The notes beneath the pieces were generated by a model. That model was not told where the DNA came from and did no database searches. It saw nothing but the letters and a program-made list of their open reading frames with translations. 64,000 bases of DNA from the NCBI RefSeq assembly GCF_963576675.1, contig NC_088914.1, positions 14,363,001 through 14,427,000 on the forward strand, in the 5' to 3' direction. Below, one piece after another: positions 22,958 to 32,847 of the stretch. The stretch's first letter is position 1. Every line of letters starts with the position of its first letter. The DNA is from Euphorbia lathyris (Eukaryota; Streptophyta; Magnoliopsida; Malpighiales; Euphorbiaceae). The translations under genes and the position numbers were made by a program.

Positions 22958-25900
22958 ATGCAGGTCAGCTTGACATGCATGGAGAAATCAAAACTTTGGT
23001 ATATAGACAGCGCATGCTCAAGGCACATGACAGGTGATGAAACACAGTTCATCACACTAGAGCTTAAACGAGGTGGAAGCGTAAGCTTTGGAGACAACAA
23101 GAAGGGTAAGATAGTCGGCTCAGGTACTATCGGAGGTAACCCAACCATTGAGTCTGTCTCCTTAGTTAAAGGTCTCAAATACAATCTGCTGAGTGTAGCT
23201 CAGCTTTGCAAGAGTGGCAGAAAGGTTGTATTTGATGATACTAAGTGTCAAATACTCGAGGGAAATACAAATGAATTGATTTTAACTGCCCCTCGTGTAG
23301 AAAATGTATACATGTTGAACTTAGAAAAACAGTTTTCTAAAAACATATGCCTAGTATCTAAAGAGGATAACTCCTGGCTATGGCATAGAAGACTTGGCAT
23401 GTCAGCATGGACCTTCTTGCCAAATTAGCTAGAAAGCAATTAGTTGAGGGACTACCCAAATTAAAATTTGAAAAAGATCAATTGTGTAATGCTTGTCAGC
23501 AGGGTAAACAAACTAAAAAGTCATTTCATAGCAAAAATATAGTCTCAACCAAGAGACCATTGGAATTGCTACACTTGGATCTTTTCGGACCTATCCAGCC
23601 ACTCAGCTTAGGAGGTAAGAAATTTTCCTTGGTTATTGTAGATGATTTCTCTCGGTATACTTGGATCATCCTGCTGAGTAGCAAAGATGAAACATATGAG
23701 ATGTTCACTGCATTAGTCAAAAAGCTTGAAAATGATAAAGACCTAAGAGTAGCTCACATTAGAAGCGACAATGGTGGAGAATTCAAAAACCAACAGTTTG
23801 ATGAATTTTGTGAAACCAGTGGTATTGACCATAATTTCTCCGCTCCTAGAACACCTCAACAAAATGGGGTTGTTGAAAGGAAAAATAGAATTATTGTCGA
23901 AATAGCTAGGACAATGTTGAGTGAAAATAGGCTTCCAAAGTACTTTTGGGGTGAAGCTGTTCACACGGCATGTTACATACTGAATAGGGCTCTAGTTAGA
24001 CCTGTACTTAAGAAAACTCCATATGAGCTTTGGAAAGGACGAAAGCCCAACATTGGATACTTTCGTGCCTTTGGGTGTAAATGCTTTATACTCAATACAA
24101 AAGACAACCTTGCTAAATTTGATGCTAAAGCTGACGAAGCGATCTTTTTGGGGTACTCAACAAACAGCAAAGCATATAGAGTATTTAATAAAAGAACTCA
24201 TGTTGTAGAAGAGTCTGTACATGTTGAGTTCGATGAAATTGACCCTACAGGTAAGTCAGCTCAGCTCGAAGAAGATGAACCAAGCTCAGCTTCCGCTGAT
24301 CAATCTGAAGCCTCTGTGTCATCTATACAAGAGCTGACCAAAGGTAAGCAAGAAACTAAAATATTATTTGCTGACCAATCTGTTCCTGTAAAGATTGTAG
24401 AAACACCTCTTCCAAACAACTCAACATTGCCCAAGGAAATAAAGATTCCAAGAGGACACACAGAACATGCCATCCTTGATGATGCAAACAATAAAGTAAT
24501 GACTAGAGATCAGCTCAGGAAGTTCCTTAGCAACGTTGCCTTCGTATCAGTTCATGAACCAAAGAACTTTGCTGATGCTAAGCATGATGAGTATTGGATC
24601 AATGCCATGCAAGAGGAGCTTGACCAATTCACAAGAAATGAGGTATGGGATCTAGTACCTAAACCTAGGAATCAAAAATCCATAGAAACTAAGTGGGTTT
24701 TTAGAAACAAACTAGATGAGCATGGAAATGTAATTAGGAACAAATCTCGACTTGTAGCCCAAGGCTATAATCAGCAAGAGGGCATAGATTATGGTGAAAC
24801 TTTTGCACCAGTTGCTAGGTTAGAAGCTATACGTATATTGTGTGCATATGCTAGTTTTATGAACTTCAAATTGTATCAAATGGATGTTAAAAGTGCATTT
24901 CTTAATGGCTTTATAAACGAAGAGGTATATGTTAATCAACCTCCTGGATTCGAAGATCCAAAATATCCGAACCATGTTTATAAACTCAAAAAGGCCCTGT
25001 ACGGCCTAAAGCAAGCTCCAAGAGCTTGGTATGAGAGGTTGACCAATTTCCTGCTGACCAGGAACTATGTCAGGGGGAAATCTGACACAACCTTGTTTAT
25101 TAAGAAAAAGGGTAAACATACCCTACTTGCACAGATATATGTAGATGATATAATATTTGGTGCTACTGACGAATCCTTGTGCAAAGAATTTAGCCAACAG
25201 ATGCAAACTGAGTTTGAAATGTCCATGATGGGTGAACTCAACTTCTTCCTTGGACTTCAAATTAAGCAAGGTAAGAATGGCATCTTTATAAGTCAGTCCA
25301 AGTACACCAAAGAAATGTTAAAGAAATTCAGCATGGTAGATTGCAAACCCATATCAAACCCCATGGGTACTGATACTGTCCTATGCAAAGATGAGAAGAG
25401 TAAGTCAGTAGATAGTAAGCTCTATCGAGGTATGATAGGTTCATTACTTTATCTCACTGCTAGTAGACCTGATATTCAGTACTTAGTATGTTATTGTGCA
25501 AGATATCAAGCTGACTCAAGGGAATCTCACTTAATTGCTGTAAAAAGAATTTTTAGATATTTGCAGAGCTCAGTTGATGCAGGTTTGTGGTACCCAACTT
25601 CAAATGACTTCACACTCATAGGATACACAGATGCTGACTATGGACGGGATAAGCTAGAACGTAAGAGTACTTCAGGAGGATGTCATTTCCTTGGAAGCTG
25701 TCTAGTATCTTGGTTCAGCAAGAAGCAGTCATCAGTTGCTCTGTCAACAACTGAAGCTGAGTACATTGCTGCTGGAAGCTGTGTTGCTCAAGTCCTATGG
25801 ATAAAGCAACAGCTTGAGGATTATGGAGTTAAAACAAAGACAATAGAGATCAGATGTGACAACAAGAGTGCCATTGATCTATCTAAGAATCCAGTCCAAC

Positions 25901-26085
25901 ACAGCAGGATGAAGCATGTTAGCATAAGACATCACTTCATCAGAGATCACGTACTAAAAGATGAGATCAAGCTGACCTATGTGCCAACAAATGAACAACT
26001 TGCAGATATCTTCACCAAGCCTCTGGCTAAGGAACAATTTAACATACTAAGGGAAGCTATCGGTATGTCTAATCCTCTTCAATGA
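22958..26085 (+). pseudogene. pol: Inner Sirevirus pol: protease, integrase, reverse transcriptase, RNase H
   Basis: Protease motif IDSACSRHMTG near residue 16, a GAG-pre-integrase His/Cys domain (WLWHRRLG ... CNACQQGK), and an integrase core with DDE residues in LLHLDLF (about 23569), RSDNGGEF (about 23764) and NGVVERKNR (about 23866). The copia-type RT has [12 protein letters not shown] and YVDD at 25138-25149; RNase H has GYTDADYG and STTEAEY; the C-terminus is [14 protein letters not shown]...LADIFTKPL. One base is missing at 23396-23397 (GG where the outer copy has GGG), so the reading frame switches from 22958-23428 to 23407-26085; otherwise it is open. It starts at ATG 22958, six bases after the gag TAG. 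Confidence 0.95.
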
Positions 26086-26628
26086 CTAAGTATTTGAATA
26101 AATGTTGAGTGATTGTCATGCTGACTAATATCAATCTGTTAACTATTGCACGTTGAGCTTAATAGTCTATGCTGAGTAAATACAAATGCTGAGTAAATAT
26201 TCTGTGCTGAGTAGATATACATACTGAGTAATCACCTTATGCTGAGTAAATGTACATGTTGTGTGATGAACGTATGTTGAGTTACTAAGAGATAGGAAAT
26301 CCAATCTACGTAAAATTAAATACTCAGTATCATAAATGACTCATATTCTGGCAAATTGAGTAAATGCCCACTTGCACCAATAAACAATGACGCGTGTAAC
26401 AAATCATACCTAGGAAAACGAAAGTAATAATGAACACCCATGCGCCGAACCTGTCATAAATGGCAGAATCTTTGTCGATTAAAGTCCCAAGATGAAAACA
26501 GCTAGTTCATTAATGACCCAAAACTCTATAAGTAGTGGATGAATCCCCACTCGTCACTCTTTACGCTTACGATCTTCTGTAATCAAACTCTTCTCTCTCC
26601 CTAAACCTCAAAACCTTCATCTGCAACA
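26086..26628 (+). promoter_or_regulatory. pol-to-env-like spacer: CTGAGT motif array, TATA box and leader
   Basis: About 26100-26290 holds some eleven copies of (A)TGCTGAGTAAAT-like words at 15-25 bp spacing. TATAAGTAG at 26527-26535 lies 102 bp upstream of the env-like ATG and is followed by a pyrimidine-rich leader (CTCTTCTCTCTCCCTAAACC). The outer element has the same arrangement at 59551-60182. Together these suggest a separate promoter for the extra ORF; this is inference from position and conservation. Confidence 0.55.
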
Positions 26629-29158
26629 ATGGCTTCCGGCAAAAATGAAATCCCTAATGTCACCACTCAGCCTGGCCAAACCTCTAGCAAACCCACTCAA
26701 GCTGACCCCGCGGGTCCTTCGACATAAATAGAAAGAAATATGATCAAAGTCCATAAGAAGGTCAACAATTTAGAGGTTCTGAGATGCAGATGGTTCTCTC
26801 CAGGATTCGTCACCTCTGAGAAACCGTTCTGTGACTAGATCGAGAAGAACAAATGGACTGGTCTCTTCTCTCTCTCAGGAACAACCTACCCCAGGTTGGT
26901 ACGGGAATTCTATTCGAATATATATGTTGATGAAGATGATTCCGATTATTTGGAGACCACGGTCAAAGGTCAGAAAATTACCATCACCCCTGCCTATCTA
27001 GCTACTTTGCTTGATTTACCAGACGAAGGAATAGAATTTAGGACAACAAAAGAGAAGGTACCAAAAGAAAAGCTTGACAAGATCAAGGGGTTTTGCAAAC
27101 CCAAGGGAGAAATACCCAGCACGTGTATGGGGCAAGAACAGAAGATGGCTCACTACATCCTAACCAACTTCATCTTTCCTAAACTCAGCTCAGCCTCATC
27201 TGCCTCCAATTTCGAACAGTGCTTCATATGGCATATGTTGACCTACACTCCACTCAACATGCCCGTCTTCTTGATTGGGGCTCTTCAACGTGGTGGGAAG
27301 AAGCTCATGCTGGGTTCTCTGATCACTAAGATCATTAAGGACAAACGGATTGAGACAATCAATGAAACTGACACTTTGGGAAGTGAGATCACTGCAGTTC
27401 TGCTGGAAGGATTGTTGTACAATCAACCCTTGAAAGGCTATGAAGAAGTTGGAGATGTCGAGGAAAATGAAGAAACTGAGCAAATAGAAATTGAGCAACT
27501 AGAAGTTGAGCCTGAAAAAGAAGTGGAGGCTCATGCTGAGTCCCCTAAGACAGCTCAGCCTGAGAAGAAGAAAAAGAAAAGAAAGGCTCTTGAAACTTGC
27601 TCCAAAGACATCAATGCTGTCCCAAAGAAAGTGAGACTAGGGTCTCAAGAAAAGGTTAAACTGACAAGGTCACAGAGAAAAGAAAGAGACCAGAAGGGCC
27701 TGTAGAAGAAGAAGAGGAAACTCCAGAATCCCCCTTGATGAAAAGGAAGAAGGTTAATACCTTAAAGACAGTTGAAACTGATCCCCTAGATTGGGCTGTC
27801 TCTGAAGGTCATGGAACTGACCCAGAAAAAGAAGCTGAGAAAGAAACGGAGCAACAAGCTGAGAAAGAAAGGGAAGCAGAAACTCATGTTGAGGAACAAG
27901 TCCATGTTGAGCAAGAAAATGCTGATGTTGAGCAACCTCAGGGTAATGCTGAGCAAAGAACTGAAGAAGAAGAAAGTGTTGCTGTTGAGGATCATACGGA
28001 GCAACTTGAGAGTCCCCATGTAGAAGAGGAAACAGTTGCTACTGAGTCCAGTAAAGGTACTCCAGCTAACCCTTCACCTCCAAAAGCTCCAAAACAACGG
28101 CGACTCAAAAAGAAGGCTCAAAAGCAAATTGACCTTATGGATGACTTCCCTGCTGAAGATATTGAAACTGACCTCTCCCAAATTCAGTTTCAGTATTTCT
28201 CAAATGATGCTGAGAATGAGTCACCTCCAGCAGAGACTGCACAAAAACAAGCCTCTGTTACTCAGGATGAGGAACAAGCCAAGACTCCGGAGAATCCAAC
28301 AACTTCTCAAGATGGAACCAATATTGCTTCAACTTCACCCACTCAGGATGAGCAGGTCAACATGTCTAACCAAACTCCACCTCCAACTCAACATGTTGAC
28401 AACTCAGCTCCTGAAGTCAACTTACATTAAAGACCAGTTACCAATCAAGGTAATCAATCTGGCAAAGAGCCAACTCCTCCACCACAATCTAGCTCGATAC
28501 CAGCCTCTGAGTCTAATGCTGGTCAATACACGTACTTGAATGCTACTAAGTCAGGACGCCGCATCATTGCTTCTGCTCAGTCTTTGCTTCAAGATTTGAA
28601 CCCTCAAGCTGCTGCAAATCAATATACTCAAGCTGAGTCCTCCCAACTATCAGGTATTACTCAACTCCTCAATGAACTTAGAGGACTCAAGGATCTGGTC
28701 AGTATTATAACTACATTTCAAACCAAGCAACCAAATCAAGACCAAATAGCAAAGCTGACTGAGTTAGTGCTCACAATGGCAAACCATATGAACTCGCGTG
28801 AAGGCAAAATTCAACAACTGTCAGAAGTAAATCCAGGGTATGCAACTTCCATTGAACTTCAAGGATATTTTGATAAGTTAACTGCAGAACTGACCAAATC
28901 AAGCGCACCCGGCAATGCTGAGTTTGCCACCTCGGCTGAACTTCAAGAATGTTTTGCCAAGCTTAATGCCGAGCTGACCTGTACGCGTGATTTAGTATCC
29001 TCCTCCTCTCAGTGTACAATTGACCAACTGAGTGAAGCAGTCAGCCTCCTCAACATCAACAGAGCACAGATGGATGTTGATCTAGTCTCCAATAGTGAAC
29101 TCTTGAGCTTTTCCCAGGCGATTATGAGGGCAATACGCATCAACAATGCCCAGCGCGT
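26629..29158 (+). pseudogene. Inner Sirevirus extra (env-like) ORF, 5' part
   Basis: Starts ATG 26629 (MASGKNEIPNV), matching the outer copy's start. Residues ~30-220 form a globular region (RCRWFSPGF, LVREFYSN, ITPAYLATLL, FEQCFIWHMLTYTPLN) resembling the 'putative plant transposon protein' domain (PF20167 as I recall it). Then comes a long Glu/Lys/Gln/Pro-rich linker with basic patches (KKKKKRKA, LKRKKV-like), and a C-terminal helical region with LLQDLNP. No signal peptide or clear membrane segment is seen, so 'env-like' refers to position only. Lesions: TAA replacing a Gln codon at 26726, TAG replacing Trp at 26836, a frameshift near 27670, TAA replacing Gln near 28428, and the insertion after 29158. 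The gene continues at 52819. Confidence 0.85.
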
Positions 29159-30106
29159 TGATGCGGATTCCGCGAAGAACCCGATCTGAGGGATAAGTGT
29201 ACCCCGTCGTTATCAAGTAATAAATTTCTGGTTTAAGTCCAGGTTATCGTCCACAGGATTTATTTCTGCAAGTACCGAGCTACTCGATCTCGGATGTTAT
29301 CTAGGCTTAGGGGGTTTTGAGTTTGTTTGATTAAATTAATCTACTCCTAGGTTGAATTACGCTATTCATGGCTAAGTTATCTGATTCTAACTAAGTTATT
29401 CTACGCCTAATTAAGTTACTCTACCCCTAATTAAGTTAAACTACTCCTAAGTGATCTTTTACCAATGCAATTAACCGAAGGAACATGAAGGGATACGATG
29501 ATAATGAAAATAGAATGTTTAAACAATTGAATTGAAACCTAAGTCACTTGTGTCCAAGGCGATTAACCCGACCTATCCTCCTAAAGTCCCTAGTTCGTGA
29601 TTCCCTTGTAAGGCCGAAACTAGCTCTAAGGCTTAGTAATTTGGGCTTAATCTTCTATAGGGTCGTCAATCCTATAGGCACTGACTAGGTCAGATTCAGC
29701 TCGCAATATGTGCCAACCTAATTTTGGGATTATCGAATGAGTTAAACCAATCAGACAAAGCGTAAGACAAAGATTAAAACATAAAAACAATTGAATAAAC
29801 AAGAACTATAATATATATCAAAGATGGAAACATTGTCACGAAGTTACAATAAACCTAGAATTCATAGCATGTATCAGAGGCTAGACAGAATGTAAAAGAA
29901 GAAAAATCCATTTCAGGGAACCTGTCTACCAATGCAGACGTCTTTCTAGGATTTAAGGATGAAGCTTGAGCAATCCTCGGTGAATGGAGCTTCGGAGGTG
30001 TCTTCAATGGAGGTTTGAAGGATATGGAGGAGGTGGAGAGGATTTCTCAAGGTGAAAAGCTAAGAAAATTACAAAGGAAAAAGATATCTAATTTACATTG
30101 GAAAAA

Positions 30107-30118
30107 CTCTATTTATAG
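30107..30118 (-). promoter_or_regulatory. TATA box of the array LTR (copy 1)
   Basis: Reads CTATAAATAGAG on the minus strand. The same sequence occurs in every LTR: 34515-34526, 38897-38908, 43286-43297, 47686-47697 and 52086-52097. It fixes transcription to the minus strand, starting about 30 bp downstream. The promoter in LTR 6 is the one placed to transcribe the whole array. Confidence 0.85.
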
Positions 30119-30234
30119 ACGCGGTTCAGGCCCTTTTCTTGACCTAATTCGTGTCCTTATTGATGTAGGAAGTTGTGGGGTCCATCGTGGCTTCGTGGGG
30201 GCGGAATTGGTCTTTTTGACCAATTCCCACAGGT

Positions 30235-30398
30235 CTGCTCGGCGAGCAGGGCTACTCGCGACGAGCAGTGCCCTGCTCGGCGAGCAGGCGCCTGGCGGCC
30301 TGCTCGGCGAGCAGGCACAATGCCTGGGCAGTGCCTGGGCGGTGCCTGGGCGGTGCCTGGGCGGTGCCTGGGCGGTGCCTGGGCTGCTCGCCGAGCAG
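30235..30398. repeat. GC-rich palindrome and 11-bp minisatellite block in LTR U3 (copy 1)
   Basis: CTGCTCGGCGAGCAG occurs at 30235, 30273 and 30300, and its reverse complement CTGCTCGCCGAGCAG at 30384; each can fold on itself. Between them is a run of GGTGCCTGGGC units. The block is strongly GC- and CpG-rich within an AT-rich LTR and lies just upstream of the minus-strand TATA box. It is repeated in all six LTRs, and LTR 6 has one more palindrome. Confidence 0.85.
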
Positions 30399-30755
30399 CG
30401 CCCGGGCTGCGCGCCGATGCTCAATTCGCCAAGCGACTGTCGGGGGTCCCTGAGACTCGATTTTTGATCATGTTTTAACCTGCACACGCACATAAACTCC
30501 AAACAACATTAGTCCAAGGGCTAAATTGACCCGTCAATCGCTTATTTGAGCAAACGCTTCAAAAGATAACGGAATTATAATATGCATGCCATTTTGGCCG
30601 TATTTGCCTAAATTGATCATAAAACGAGCCTAAACAACGAAAAGTAAATAAAACGTTTCCAATTTCTAACTAACTCACACAAAAGCATTTAAATGCGAGA
30701 ATTGCTCGCTTATTAACTAAATAACGCTAGAACCCGTCCTAAAACCGTACCCAAA

Positions 30756-30778
30756 GATAGGGGTTTTTGACCCCTATC
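30756..30778. repeat. Terminal hairpin at the start of the array LTR (copy 1)
   Basis: GATAGGGG (30756-30763) and CCCCTATC (30771-30778) form a perfect 8-bp stem with a 7-base loop, ending one base inside the LTR terminus. It is present in all six LTRs; in LTR 6 it lies at 52790-52812. Confidence 0.8.
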
Positions 30779-30779
30779 A

Positions 30780-30794
30780 AACCTCCTCGCACTT
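30780..30794 (-). other. Polypurine tract of the array element (copy 1)
   Basis: On the minus strand AAGTGCGAGGAGGTT directly precedes the LTR that begins TGATAGGGG. This is the expected place for the plus-strand DNA primer. The same sequence follows each of LTRs 2-5 on the plus strand. Confidence 0.75.
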
Positions 30795-32847
30795 AAAACT
30801 TTACTTGTCCCCAAGTAAACTAAAAAAACTAAACCCGTAATCACAAGCAAGCTAGAAAACCTCCCGGTTTGACTAGGTGCTTGACACAATTGCGACCATC
30901 TGTAATTACATACATTCGGAAATACAAAGTAGAGACACGATATCCAAAAGCCGCATTTCAATTATCATAGGTCATATGTTTTAAGAAAAAGGACACATGT
31001 TCAATTAAACGAGCTTGAGGGGATCGCTAAGTAAAACACCTCACCATAGGTAGTTCACTCATTTCACACAATTTTCGGTGGCTAAAGTGTTTACTCTCGG
31101 CTTATGTTCTTGCTTAGGATTACGTTGATTTTGCACGTTCATCCGAGTTCCTCTACTATGCTATATGACTCCGATGATATCAAAAACAGTATCGAATTGG
31201 GGTTATAATGTGGTTAGAGGGTTAAAGGTACAACAAGGGTTAATAGTTCTAGCGCTAGAAAAACAAAGTTCAAATGGCTTTAGCAAATATGAAGTGACTG
31301 AGCTTTTTATTCATTATTTCTTTCTTCTTTTTTTTTCTTGAGACATTTTGATTTTAAGAACTGAGGAATGAAGTTCTCCTTTTTGTTCGTCTCTTTTCTT
31401 TTCTTTTTTTTTGTTTTTCTCTTTTTTTTTTCTTTTTGGATAGTGATGCTCAATCACTTCTTAGCCTTTTGGCTTGCTACTATGATGCCATAAACAAAGA
31501 CAAAGCGCTAGAGGAAAACAAAGGTTCGATGTGAGCTTTGCAAAAACTTAGGGTTAAGTAACAAACCAAGTGATGGCTTGCAAAAATTGGGTTAGAACGA
31601 AAGAAAAATCTATAAACTACAAAAATACAGGCTCAAAAGGGCTTCCTAGAGTGGATGAAAAAGAGAAAATAAGGTAAAAAAAGGGTTAATTCTAGTGAGG
31701 CTGATTCATCGTTTATCATCTCAAATCATTGCATGTAGGTTCAACACAGTATTAGGTGCAAAATCTGTAATCTTTCCACAAGTCAAAGCATTCACACAAA
31801 AATGTCAAGAAAAAGAGCTTTTTGATGTTCGCTCTTAGGCTCAAATTCAACTCACAATTCTTTGGGTTTCAATTTTGTATTTACTAGTTTTCCCCAAACT
31901 CAAGTTCAACATCACATGCCTTCAATTCTTAAGTTATCTACCTAAGTAATGATTTTAGCATTTCTTCAAAAGTAGGGTCTAAATGCAAACTTTAGCTCAT
32001 GCTTTTATAGATACAAGGATTGTGTCCTACACCTAAACTAGTTGTCATGCAATCTTAGATTCAGTTCTCAGCCCTCAAGGACAAATAACAAAGTTTAGAT
32101 TCGAAGGAGGTTCACAGTTTTAGGTCCTAAACATGCAAAACCTAAATAAAACCCGAAAAACACAAAACTAAACTAGACACGACGCAAGAAAAATTTAAAA
32201 ATTATACAATTTTTGTAAGTTTGTCTACCCCTCCTCCTCACACTAAAAATATGCAATAAGTTCCAACATTGCATCACAAACCATAAAGTACAAGTGCAAA
32301 AAGTTAGGGTGGAGAAGAAAACTTACGGATTTTATCGCAATCGCCAAAAATTTGATGATTTGCGGTGCCAATTTTTTTTTATTTTATTATTATTATTATT
32401 ATTTTTCAGCTCCGTTCGGGATTTTAAAAAAAATCCCGAACAGTTTGCTTATCGCGGCCGAGCAGCGGGCTGGGCGGCAGTGCCCAGCGGCGGGCTGGGC
32501 GCAGTGCCCAGCTCGGCGAGCTGGGCCTCCTGGGCCAAAAAAATTTTTTTTTTTTTTTTAAATTTTTATTTTAAACCTGAAAACTTAAAAATAAAAAAAA
32601 ATAAAAAATAAAATAAAATAAAAGAAAACTAAACAACTAAAAAAATATTTATTTATATTTTTTTCTTTATTTTATTTTTTTTTAAAACGAGCACTTTAAA
32701 AAAAAACGTAAAAGAAAACTAAAAAGGCTAAACTAAAAGATCAATGTATAATCTAAATAAAATAAACCTGAAAAGTTTTATTAAAACTTGGGTTGCCTCC
32801 CAAGAAGCGCTACGTTATAGTCGGTGAGCTCGACATAGAATTCCCGC
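30795..32847 (-). other. Non-coding interior of array unit 1
   Basis: No ORF with coding character in about 2 kb. It contains a ~120-bp pyrimidine tract on the plus strand (31318-31438), a TTA microsatellite (32383-32403), a perfect 12-bp-stem hairpin GTTCGGGATTTT / AAAATCCCGAAC (32414-32441), a GC-rich island with CCCAGCTCGGCGAGCTGGG (about 32507-32525), and A/T homopolymer-rich sequence to 32720. Units 2-5 carry the same interior at 35192-37229, 39552-41618, 43952-46018 and 48352-50418. Confidence 0.7.

Larger units (their letters stand above)
29159..30779 (-). repeat. Array LTR 1 (left edge; 3' LTR of the original insertion), 1621 bp
   Basis: Carries four GGTGCCTGGGC units after the first CAGTGCCTGGGC, the longest run in the array. 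It has two private base differences from all other copies (AACCGAAGG near 29472, CATAAAAAC near 29780). A minus-strand TATA box lies at 30107-30118. Confidence 0.95.

Noticed and set aside
26086..26300. CTGAGT word array considered as a CRISPR-like array
   Set aside because: Repeats are short and variable with no fixed-length unique spacers, and the context is a plant retrotransposon.
30015..30467. Ala/Gly/Arg-rich plus-strand ORF of 138-157 codons repeated in each array LTR
   Set aside because: It is antisense to the element's promoter and created by the GC-rich palindrome and GGTGCCTGGGC block; its length and frame change with the minisatellite count.
30113..30502. Minus-strand Pro/Ala/Arg-rich ORF across the same LTR block
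   Set aside because: Lies upstream of and across the TATA box in U3, shifts frame between copies, and is explained by GC-rich repeat composition.
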